5,340 bases of DNA, taken from positions 1 through 5,340 of the forward strand of contig PUMG01000038.1 of NCBI GenBank assembly GCA_003551265.1. The letters run 5' to 3'. Below the pieces are notes generated by a model. The model saw only the letters and a list, made by a program, of their open reading frames with translations. It was not told the origin of the DNA and ran no database searches. Every line of letters starts with the position of its first letter. The first letter of the stretch is position 1. Shown here piece after piece: positions 1 to 5,340 of the stretch. This DNA is from Halovenus sp. (lineage in GTDB: Archaea; Halobacteriota; Halobacteria; Halobacteriales; Haloarculaceae). Position numbers and translations under genes: made by a program.

Positions 1-397
1 CACGGGAGTACGACCCGGTGAACGAAATCGACGTTGTCACTCCCGACTCCAGATGTTCCAGCGCTGCGAGGTGACTCTCGGCGCGCCAGAACTCCGTATC
101 GGATGCCTGGAAGTACACGTCGCCCACGACGTCGAGCCACTTCCCCTCGGCCACGGCCAGGTTCTTGGTCATCGCGTGACCCGCGTGGCCGTGGCTATCG
201 ACCAGTCCCGGCAACAGCACGGCATCGGGCAGGTCTATCTGGCGTTCACTGGAGTAGCGACTCACCAGTTCGTCCCTGTCTCCGACCTCGACAATCTGGC
301 CGTTGTCGACGGCGACAGCGCCTGGTTCGAGTACCCGGCGATCCTCGTCGACAGTGATAACGGTTCCACCTGTCAGTAGCGTCTCTACGTCTGACAT
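1..397 (-). CDS. SsnA/TrzN-type amidohydrolase, N-terminal part (runs off left edge)
   Basis: Reading the minus strand from the ATG at 397-395 gives 132 codons with no stop before the window edge, so the C-terminal two thirds are missing. The protein starts MSDVETLLTGGTVITVDEDR, the small beta-sandwich opening of amidohydrolase-superfamily enzymes, followed by LLPGLVDSHGHAGH. His69 and His71 form the HxH metal pair on the first barrel strand. A later ESGVTT matches the usual 'GxTT' strand. The pattern fits the chlorohydrolase/aminohydrolase group (SsnA, TrzN, AtzB, guanine deaminase relatives), cytosolic enzymes that hydrolyse C-N or C-Cl bonds on heterocycles with one divalent metal. The GHAGH form of the motif marks a distinct subgroup. 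The start is supported by a TATA-like element 33 bases upstream. It is divergent from the MmgE/PrpD gene. The substrate is unknown, and the remaining ligands lie outside the window. Confidence 0.87.
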   Translation of the reverse strand, partial: MSDVETLLTGGTVITVDEDRRVLEPGAVAVDNGQIVEVGDRDELVSRYSSERQIDLPDAVLLPGLVDSHGHAGHAMTKNLAVAEGKWLDVVGDVYFQASDTEFWRAESHLAALEHLESGVTTSISFTGSYSR

Positions 398-425
398 CTG
401 TACTGACAGCAGTCGTTCGGTCGCG

Positions 426-433
426 TAATAACT
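426..433 (-). promoter_or_regulatory. TATA-like box of the leftward amidohydrolase gene
   Basis: On the minus strand this reads AGTTATTA, an AT-rich island in GC-rich DNA. Its centre is about 33 bases upstream of the ATG at 397. With the usual archaeal spacing of about 26-27 bases from TATA box to start of transcription, the transcript would begin near 403 and carry only a few untranslated bases. This is inferred from composition and spacing; no BRE is convincing. Confidence 0.45.
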
Positions 434-444
434 ATTTGGATGAC

Positions 445-452
445 CCTGCAGG
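445..452. repeat. 8-base perfect palindrome between divergent promoters
   Basis: CCTGCAGG is a perfect palindrome lying between the two opposing TATA-like boxes (426-433 and 458-464), and its right edge touches the probable BRE of the rightward promoter. A regulator bound here could control both directions. It is short, and a chance occurrence is quite possible, so the operator role is only a suggestion. Confidence 0.25.
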
Positions 453-464
453 AAACGTTTATTT
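451..464 (+). promoter_or_regulatory. BRE/TATA-like promoter of the MmgE/PrpD gene
   Basis: GGAAAC (451-456) followed by TTTATTT (458-464) resembles an archaeal BRE plus TATA box. Transcription would start near 487, giving a leader of roughly 30 bases before the ATG at 519. This also places the GTG at 474 upstream of the transcript start, which argues against that longer reading frame. Based on motif and spacing only. Confidence 0.5.
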
Positions 465-503
465 CGACGTATCGTGACTCTCCTCCATGGCCAACGCAAC
501 CGT

Positions 504-510
504 GAGGAGG
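504..510 (+). promoter_or_regulatory. Shine-Dalgarno site that decides the MmgE/PrpD start
   Basis: GAGGAGG ends eight bases before the ATG at 519 and can pair with the anti-Shine-Dalgarno end of archaeal 16S rRNA. It fixes the start at 519 rather than the in-frame GTG at 474. The two genes downstream have no comparable site and appear leaderless. Confidence 0.6.
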
Positions 511-518
511 CTCTGTCG

Positions 519-1832
519 ATGACAGCCCAGCAGACGCTCGCAGCATTCGTCGCAGACCTCGAAACAGCGGATATTCCCGAACAGGTGCGCGACCGCGCTG
601 GATTGACCATCGCCGACACCGTCGGCGCGATTCTCGGCGGGTCGCGTGACGAAACAGTCCGCTCACTCGCCAGCGAGTGGGGCCAGCAGACGACTGGTAG
701 TGCGGCAATTCTCGGCACCGAGGGTGTGAGAACTGCCCCACAGCTGGCTGCGTTCTGCAACGGGACCGCAGGGACCGTACTCGAACTCGACGAGGGGCAC
801 CGTTTCGCGGCGGGCCACCCTGCGATTCACGTTCTCCCTGCACTGCTCACGGAGACCGACGCCAGCGGCGAGGACCTGCTCCGGTCGTTCGTCGCAGGCT
901 ACGAGGTGGCGGTTCGAACTGCAGAGGCGCTCGGGCCGCTCGCCGAGGGATATCACACACACGGTGTCTGGGGAGCAGTGGGAGGCGCGGCGGCCGTCGC
1001 GTCCAGCCGTGGGCTGTCAGCCAGCCAGGTGGAGACGGCGATGGCCATTGCGGCAAACTACGCCCAGCACACGCGCTTCGAGGCAGCCACCGAGGGTGCA
1101 ACAGTACGCAACAGCTACGCCGGGATGAGCAACCTCGCCTCGCTGGTCGCTGTCGACCAGGCGATGGCTGGTTTCTCGGGACTCGACGGGGGCGTTCTGC
1201 GACATCTCGAACTCGCATCGGCCGAGGGCGTCAGCGAAGATGCGCTGAGCCGGGAGCTCGGCGAGCGCTGGGAAATCGAACGTGGCTACTTCAAAGTTCA
1301 CTCCGCCTGTCGGTACACCCACGCCGTGCTGGACGCGATTCTGTCGATGCGCGAGGACATCGACCCAGCAACGGTCGAGGCGGTGACGGTTGGCACCTAC
1401 CCTGCAGCGGCGCGGTTAACCGAAACACGACCACAGAACGCCCTGCAGGCCCGCTTTTCCATCCCGTTCGCCGTCGGGACTGCACTTCACCGTGGGAACA
1501 CCGACCCGGACGCGTTCTCGACCGACGCCATCCCGCCTGCGGTTCTGGAGCTGGCGGAGTGTGTCACTGTCACCGTCGACGAGGAGGTCGCCGCTCGTGC
1601 TCCAGAGCAACGAGGGGCGAACGTGACCGTCGAGACGACCTCGGGGACGATAGCCCGCGAAGTTCGTACGCCCCGGGGAGGCGAACACAGACCGCTCTCT
1701 GAATCACAGCTCCGAGAGAAGTTCGAGATGCTCGTGTCACCCCTTCTCGGTCCCGAGCGAACGGAACAGCTCTGGCAGAGCGCACGACAGCCCGAGACGC
1801 CACGGAGACTCACAGCACTGGCCCAGCGCTGA
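519..1832 (+). CDS. MmgE/PrpD family protein (2-methylcitrate dehydratase-like fold)
   Basis: A 437-residue protein, close to the family's usual 440-480. Visible family landmarks are ADTVGAILGG (33-42), LELDEGH (88-94), the AGHPAIHVLPALL segment (98-110), GYHTHGVWGAVGGAAA (144-159), a VRNSYAG segment (196-202), and KVHSACRYTHAVLDA (259-273) with Lys259, Cys264 and His268. The family includes 2-methylcitrate dehydratase (PrpD), cis-aconitate decarboxylase and iminodisuccinate epimerase, all cytosolic, cofactor-free enzymes acting on di- or tricarboxylic acids. The site where many members carry Lys before a Gly-containing helix appears to be Arg197 here, by eye. The start at 519 is set by a strong GAGGAGG. 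No prpB, prpC or acyl-CoA gene is adjacent; all visible neighbours are amidohydrolases. A methylcitrate role is therefore not supported by context, and a dehydratase, decarboxylase or epimerase on an unknown acid is equally possible. Confidence 0.9.
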   Translation: MTAQQTLAAFVADLETADIPEQVRDRAGLTIADTVGAILGGSRDETVRSLASEWGQQTTGSAAILGTEGVRTAPQLAAFCNGTAGTVLELDEGHRFAAGHPAIHVLPALLTETDASGEDLLRSFVAGYEVAVRTAEALGPLAEGYHTHGVWGAVGGAAAVASSRGLSASQVETAMAIAANYAQHTRFEAATEGATVRNSYAGMSNLASLVAVDQAMAGFSGLDGGVLRHLELASAEGVSEDALSRELGERWEIERGYFKVHSACRYTHAVLDAILSMREDIDPATVEAVTVGTYPAAARLTETRPQNALQARFSIPFAVGTALHRGNTDPDAFSTDAIPPAVLELAECVTVTVDEEVAARAPEQRGANVTVETTSGTIAREVRTPRGGEHRPLSESQLREKFEMLVSPLLGPERTEQLWQSARQPETPRRLTALAQR

Positions 1833-1861
1833 GAGTAGCTGTTCTGGGCGGCGGCGAGCAC

Positions 1862-1868
1862 TTATATA
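1862..1868 (+). promoter_or_regulatory. TATA box of the AtzC-like gene (leaderless)
   Basis: TTATATA lies in the 59-base gap after the MmgE/PrpD stop, centred 27 bases before the ATG at 1892. That is the spacing expected if transcription starts at the A of the start codon. No Shine-Dalgarno site precedes the ATG, which agrees. The gene can therefore be transcribed on its own as well as by read-through. Confidence 0.65.
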
Positions 1869-1891
1869 CCCGCAGTGAGATACCCCACTGT

Positions 1892-3202
1892 ATGGGTACC
1901 GAACACACGGTTATCCGAGACGCCTACGTATACGACCGCGACGCCGTCGTGGACCTGTCCCTCAGGGACGGACGAATCGACCGGATTGCACCGTCCATCG
2001 ATGAACGCGGTGACAGAGAGATCGACGCAGACGGAAATCTCGTCGCGCCGGGGTTCGTTGACAGCCATCTTCACATGGACAAGGCGTACACCGCAGCCGG
2101 TGAACGATTCCCGAAATACAACGAGACTGGGACGGACTTCGGTGCGGCCACGTCGCTCGGGGCCGAGTATCAGAACACCGTCGCCCCGGAGACGCTGCGA
2201 GACAACGCGATTCGGCTGGGTCTCCAGGCCGCGGCCAACGGCACCCTCCACATCCGGGCACACGTGAACGTCGGCAGCGACATCGGCGGGACCAGCGTCA
2301 TCGAGCAGATGCTCAGCGCGCGGGAGGCACTGCAAGACGTCGTCGATATTCAGTTTGCGCCGATGGTGACGACGGGCGTGTTGAACGACCCGGACGGCGA
2401 GGAACTCCTACACCGGAGTCTCGAACTCGGGGCAGACGTCGTTGGCGGGGCCGACCCGGCGACGCGGAACCTGGATACGGGAACGACGCTCGACACCTGG
2501 TTCGACATCGCGACCGAACACGACGCCCAGATAGACCCTCACATTCAACACCCAAGCACGCTCGGTGTCCACGTGCTTCACCGGTTGGCCGAGAAGACCG
2601 AGCAGTGTCACTACGGCGGGAAGGTAACGGCCAGCCACAGCTACTGTCTGGCGGAGATGAGCGGACTGGAGCGACATCTGGACAGGCCCGGACTGACGCC
2701 AGCCGAGCTGAAAGGCCTTCCCGATGGGCAACTCGACAGGGCTGTCGACCGGTTCGCAGACGCAGGGATGAAGTTCGTCACGTGCCATCCGAGTACGCGA
2801 CCGGGGATGCCGCTGTTCGAACTCGACCAGGCAGACGTCCCGGTCGGGTGGGGGTCGGACAACATCAGCGACTGGATTATCCGCCACGCCCAGCCGGACG
2901 CACTGCAGGGTGCGCTCGTGAACGCCTTCAAACTCGATTACAACCTGTACTCCTTCGCTTCCAACCCAGCCCTGGACCTGCTCTGGCGAATGAGCACCGA
3001 AAACGGCGCAGCGGTCCTCGGCATCGAAGACAGCTACGGACTGGAAGAGGGGAATCCGGCGGACGTCGTCGTCTTCGACGAACCGTCGCCACACTGGGCC
3101 ATCATCCGCCAGGCAACCCGACGGTACGTGTTCAAAGGTGGACAACTGGTCGCCGAAGACGGCGAGGTCGTCCCCGAACTCCGCCGTCAGCTGCTCGGGT
3201 AG
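1892..3202 (+). CDS. Cytosine deaminase/AtzC-type amidohydrolase
   Basis: A 436-residue metal-dependent hydrolase. Seen: the N-terminal sandwich, then PGFVDSHLHMDKAYTAAGER with HxH ligands His59 and His61 and Lys64. DPHIQH follows with probable ligand His217, TASHSY with His249, and GWGSDNISDW with metal Asp323. The end returns to the sandwich (ADVVVFDEPSPHWAI). The MDK motif after HxH, the GGADPATR segment (185-192) and the SDNI motif recall AtzC (N-isopropylammelide amidohydrolase) and cytosine deaminase (CodA) more than other subfamilies; this comparison is from memory. About 20 residues near 254-280 look like an insertion relative to AtzC. The position three after His217, often an acidic catalytic residue in this group, is His220. 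Likely action is hydrolysis of an exocyclic or ring C-N bond in the cytosol; the substrate is unknown. The leaderless TATA box supports the ATG chosen. It could also be an isocytosine-type or creatinine-type deaminase, or a cyclic amide hydrolase. Confidence 0.88.
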   Translation: MGTEHTVIRDAYVYDRDAVVDLSLRDGRIDRIAPSIDERGDREIDADGNLVAPGFVDSHLHMDKAYTAAGERFPKYNETGTDFGAATSLGAEYQNTVAPETLRDNAIRLGLQAAANGTLHIRAHVNVGSDIGGTSVIEQMLSAREALQDVVDIQFAPMVTTGVLNDPDGEELLHRSLELGADVVGGADPATRNLDTGTTLDTWFDIATEHDAQIDPHIQHPSTLGVHVLHRLAEKTEQCHYGGKVTASHSYCLAEMSGLERHLDRPGLTPAELKGLPDGQLDRAVDRFADAGMKFVTCHPSTRPGMPLFELDQADVPVGWGSDNISDWIIRHAQPDALQGALVNAFKLDYNLYSFASNPALDLLWRMSTENGAAVLGIEDSYGLEEGNPADVVVFDEPSPHWAIIRQATRRYVFKGGQLVAEDGEVVPELRRQLLG

Positions 3203-3219
3203 ACCGGTGGTCGACGGAG

Positions 3220-3227
3220 ATTATTTG
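3220..3227 (+). promoter_or_regulatory. TATA-like box of the COG1228-type gene (leaderless)
   Basis: ATTATTTG in the 49-base gap after the AtzC-like gene is centred about 28 bases before the ATG at 3252, matching a leaderless start. The match repeats the arrangement before the preceding gene and supports 3252 over the in-frame ATG at 3138, which would lie inside the upstream gene. Confidence 0.55.
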
Positions 3228-3251
3228 TACTTCGAGGGTGCAACGGTATCT

Positions 3252-4469
3252 ATGACATCACAGGTACTGGATGTTGGTACAGTCATCACTGGCACAGGCG
3301 ACGACCTCGAAGATGCGACAGTCGTCGTCGAGGACGGTCTTATCACCGAAGTCACGCAGGACGAGACGGCCGGTGACGACCGCATCGACCTCAGCGACAA
3401 GGTCGTGATGCCGGGGCTGATCGACGCACACGTTCACCTCAACTACACCGGGGGGACCGAAGATTACCGGACGAAAGAGTCGCTTTCGGACGAGTACCTC
3501 GCTCTCCGGAGTCTCGAACACGCACGGAAAGCTCTCGCGTCGGGGACGACCACCGTCGCCGATGTCGCCGCTCGGGACACGACAGTGCTCTCGGTTCGCG
3601 ACACAATCGAGGACGGTGTCACACTCGGTCCCCGGGTAAAATCGTGCGGCGGGATGCTCGCCATCTCCGGCGGCCGGGCAGTCGACGGCCGTGTGAGCGG
3701 GAGTATCGTCGAGGTTGACGGGCCTGACGAGGCCCGCAAGGAGACGAGAAAGCTGTTGATGTACTACGGAGCGGACCTGATAAAACTCGCGGCCACAGGT
3801 GCGCTTTCGAGTCCACACACCGGTGCCCGTGACCCCCAGTTGACCGTCGAGGAGATGACCGCCGCTACCGAGGAGGCACACAAGTGTGGGCGGCCAGTTC
3901 ACGCCCACTGTTACGGCGAGGCTGGCATCTCGAACGCCCTGGACGCTGGCGTCGACGTCATCGTCCACGGCCAGTCACTCACCGACGACCACATCGACCA
4001 GATGCACGACCAGGGCTCCCTGCTGGTGCCGACGCTGGCGACGTTCCGGAAAATGGAAGACGGCATCGAAGCGCTCGGCGAGCGCGACCGTCCCGACAGC
4101 AGCGGCGGAGTGCGCGAGGAGGCCGTCCCGAACTTCGAGCGGGCGCTCGAAGCGGACGTCCCAATCGCAGCGGGCACCGACTGCGGGATGCCGGAAGTTC
4201 ACCACGGCACGAACCCAGTCGAACTGGTTCACTACGTCGACCTCGGCATGACCCCCGGAGAGGCGATTACTGCCGGGACGCTGACGGCCGCCAGGTCGCT
4301 CAACCTCGAGGACGAACTCGGCAGCATCGAACCGGGCAAACACGCCGACATGCTGGTTCTCTCGGCCGACCCCCGCGAGGACATCAGCCGCCTCACCGAT
4401 TCAGAGACCATCGACCGCATCCTCCTCGGCGGCGAGTTCGTCGAAGACCAGTTGACAGCGTACCGGTGA
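3252..4469 (+). CDS. COG1228-type amidohydrolase (imidazolonepropionase/prolidase-like)
   Basis: A 405-residue enzyme with a complete binuclear-type active site. HxH is at His60/His62 (PGLIDAHVHLNYTG), the likely carboxylated bridging Lys178 is in DLIKLAATGA, and the fifth-strand His is in VHAHCYGEAG (His217/His219). The sixth-strand His239 is in VIVHGQSL, and Asp310 is in AAGTDCGMPE. The segment RSLEHARKALASGTTTVADV after the first strand and the C-terminal LGSIEPGKHADMLVLS are also typical. Lysine-bearing COG1228 members include Xaa-Pro dipeptidases (prolidases) and carboxypeptidases for Xaa-Arg/Lys, whereas true imidazolonepropionase (HutI) uses one metal and lacks the bridging lysine. HutI is therefore unlikely, and no hutH, hutU or hutG is adjacent. 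A cytosolic peptidase or a lactam/ureide hydrolase fits better. The start is chosen from the leaderless TATA box and from where family similarity begins. Its 3' end faces a convergent gene. Confidence 0.9.
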   Translation: MTSQVLDVGTVITGTGDDLEDATVVVEDGLITEVTQDETAGDDRIDLSDKVVMPGLIDAHVHLNYTGGTEDYRTKESLSDEYLALRSLEHARKALASGTTTVADVAARDTTVLSVRDTIEDGVTLGPRVKSCGGMLAISGGRAVDGRVSGSIVEVDGPDEARKETRKLLMYYGADLIKLAATGALSSPHTGARDPQLTVEEMTAATEEAHKCGRPVHAHCYGEAGISNALDAGVDVIVHGQSLTDDHIDQMHDQGSLLVPTLATFRKMEDGIEALGERDRPDSSGGVREEAVPNFERALEADVPIAAGTDCGMPEVHHGTNPVELVHYVDLGMTPGEAITAGTLTAARSLNLEDELGSIEPGKHADMLVLSADPREDISRLTDSETIDRILLGGEFVEDQLTAYR

Positions 4470-4487
4470 GCGTCCGCATGAGCGTCC
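4467..4487 (+). repeat. 9-base direct repeat at the end of the COG1228-type gene
   Basis: TGAGCGTCC occurs at 4467-4475, where its first three bases are the stop codon, and again at 4479-4487, a 12-base period. It looks like a small tandem duplication. No function is evident. Confidence 0.35.
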
Positions 4488-4497
4488 CGGTGACCCA

Positions 4498-4511
4498 GAC
4501 AGTTTACTGTC
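4498..4511. terminator. Small hairpin at the convergent junction (weak terminator candidate)
   Basis: GACAG, TTTA loop, CTGTC forms a 5-base-pair stem spanning the TAA stop of the leftward gene (4506-4504) and lying 28 bases after the stop of the rightward gene. There is no T-rich tract after it in either direction, which haloarchaeal terminators usually have, so it may be incidental. The whole gap between the two genes is only 34 bases. Confidence 0.25.
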
Positions 4512-5340
4512 CTCTGACGTCGCGCCAGATGGCTGGGTTCGCTTCAGCGTAGCGTTCGACACCGGCGCGCCTGAACGCGTCCGTCGCTGCGTCGACTGCG
4601 TCGTCGATAATCTCGTCGACGTCGACCGAAACGGCGCTTTCGACCGATTGATTCTCGCGTAGCACGGTTCCGTCCACCATCACGAACTCGACGTCCTGAC
4701 CCGTCGCGTAGTGGACGAGACGTTCGGCGTGGCGATACGCGGGCTGGAGTCGCGGCGTCCGGAAATCGACCGCGATGATGTCGGCTTTCTTCCCGGCTTC
4801 GAGCGACCCGACCTCGTCGTCCATGCCCAGAGCGCGAGCAGCATCGAGAGTCATCATCTCGATAACCTTGCCCGGGGGCAGGAGCGAGGTGTCCTCGAAG
4901 TGTACCCGCTGCAACTGGGCGGCAATCCGGCCCTGTGAGAGCAGGTCGAACGAGCGGTCCGGAGCTGCACCGTCAGTCGAAATCGCGACGTTGACGCCCG
5001 CATCCATCGCCTCGACCAGTGGAAACCGCGCGTTGGCGTAGGAGTTCGTCAACGGACCGTGAGAGACGTGCGTTCCGGTTTCAGCCAGAATCTCCACCTC
5101 CTCGTCACTGATTCCGGTCGCGTGTGCCAGTGACAGGTGCGGACCGAGAATCTCGGGGACGCTCTCGGCAGCAGCTTTGATCTGCCCGCTGTAGGCGTGG
5201 ACCTGGATGTTCGTCTCGTGCGTGTCGGCCAGTTCTACCGCACGCTCCATCACTTCGATAGAGTGTGCACTCGCACTTCCGGAGGAGTGTTGCAGGCCGA
5301 ACCCCGAAAGAACCTCCTCGTCGTCGGTTTCGAACTCGGG
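4504..5340 (-). CDS. SsnA/TrzN-type amidohydrolase, C-terminal part (runs off right edge)
   Basis: The minus strand is open from the right edge to the TAA at 4506-4504, giving 278 residues; the start and the HxH metal motif lie beyond the window. In visible numbering, the fifth-strand histidine is His48 (QVHAYS), the sixth-strand histidine is His73 (SLAHATG), and the eighth-strand aspartate is Asp123 (ISTDGAAPD). The typical end, DAARALGMDDEVGSLEAGKK followed by ADIIAVD, is present. This order fits the SsnA/TrzN/AtzA/guanine deaminase group. In those enzymes an active-site Glu usually stands three residues after the fifth-strand His; here that place is Ser51, so classical deaminase chemistry is doubtful. 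HVSHGPLTNSYAN replaces the usual HCPxSN segment. An acidic, probably helical tail (last 50 residues) follows the final sandwich strand. It faces the COG1228-type gene across 34 bases. The in-frame GTG at 5253 is internal, not a start. The substrate is unknown. Confidence 0.88.
   Translation of the reverse strand, partial: PEFETDDEEVLSGFGLQHSSGSASAHSIEVMERAVELADTHETNIQVHAYSGQIKAAAESVPEILGPHLSLAHATGISDEEVEILAETGTHVSHGPLTNSYANARFPLVEAMDAGVNVAISTDGAAPDRSFDLLSQGRIAAQLQRVHFEDTSLLPPGKVIEMMTLDAARALGMDDEVGSLEAGKKADIIAVDFRTPRLQPAYRHAERLVHYATGQDVEFVMVDGTVLRENQSVESAVSVDVDEIIDDAVDAATDAFRRAGVERYAEANPAIWRDVRGQ

Noticed and set aside
474..518. In-frame GTG at 474 that would extend the MmgE/PrpD protein by 15 residues
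   Set aside because: It has no ribosome binding site, probably lies upstream of the transcript start, and the added residues (with an HGQRNREE stretch) do not resemble the family. The ATG at 519 has GAGGAGG at proper distance.
2408..3145. Long open frame on the minus strand opposite the AtzC-like gene (245 codons)
   Set aside because: Long antisense frames are expected opposite GC-rich haloarchaeal genes. It has no recognisable domain and overlaps a gene with clear catalytic motifs.
3138..3251. In-frame ATG at 3138 that would extend the COG1228-type protein by 38 residues into the AtzC-like gene
   Set aside because: The extension is the shadow of the upstream gene in another frame, and a TATA box stands 28 bases before the ATG at 3252, where family similarity begins.
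3258..3968. Long open frame on the minus strand opposite the COG1228-type gene (236 codons)
   Set aside because: Same codon-bias shadow effect; no conserved motif and no promoter or ribosome site that distinguishes it.
3252..4469. Imidazolonepropionase (hutI) of histidine degradation
   Set aside because: The bridging-lysine pattern differs from HutI, and no other histidine-utilisation gene is in the window.
5248..5253. GTG/ATG at 5253-5248 as the start of the right-edge amidohydrolase
   Set aside because: The frame stays open to the window edge with family-like sequence, and a start here would lose the barrel's first strands and the HxH motif.
1..5340. Left-edge and right-edge amidohydrolases as two halves of one gene split by an insertion
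   Set aside because: The left gene is read leftward and loses its C-terminus off the left edge, while the right gene loses its N-terminus off the right edge. The order is wrong for one interrupted minus-strand gene, and no insertion-sequence ends or target duplications are visible.

Overview
The window looks like chromosome or megaplasmid DNA from a halophilic archaeon (haloarchaeon). It is GC-rich with strong GAC/GAG/GTC codon use, and the predicted proteins are rich in Asp and Glu. Short AT-rich TATA-like boxes stand about 27 bases before two start codons, the layout of leaderless haloarchaeal transcripts. No genus can be named from the sequence alone. No tRNA, rRNA, CRISPR array, insertion sequence or phage gene is visible.

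Layout, left to right. Bases 1-397 (minus strand) hold the N-terminal third of an SsnA/TrzN-type metal-dependent amidohydrolase that runs off the left edge. Bases 398-518 are a divergent promoter region with a TATA-like element for each direction and an 8-base palindrome between them. Three plus-strand genes follow: an MmgE/PrpD-family protein (519-1832), an amidohydrolase of the cytosine deaminase/AtzC type (1892-3202), and a COG1228-type amidohydrolase of the imidazolonepropionase/prolidase group (3252-4469). The last two each have what looks like their own TATA box at leaderless distance. A 34-base convergent junction (4470-4503) separates them from a second SsnA/TrzN-type amidohydrolase on the minus strand (4504 to beyond 5340), of which only the C-terminal part is in the window.

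Four of the five genes are therefore amidohydrolase-superfamily enzymes from three different subfamilies, set around one MmgE/PrpD enzyme. No classical propionate (methylcitrate) gene and no histidine-utilisation partner is visible. The simplest reading is an accessory catabolic or nitrogen-scavenging cluster. In it, several metal hydrolases would open or trim C-N bonds of a nitrogen-containing compound (cyclic amide, ureide, N-heterocycle or modified dipeptide), and the MmgE/PrpD protein would act on a carboxylic-acid intermediate. The actual substrate cannot be read from the sequence. The pathway is inference; the family assignments and active-site motifs are seen directly.
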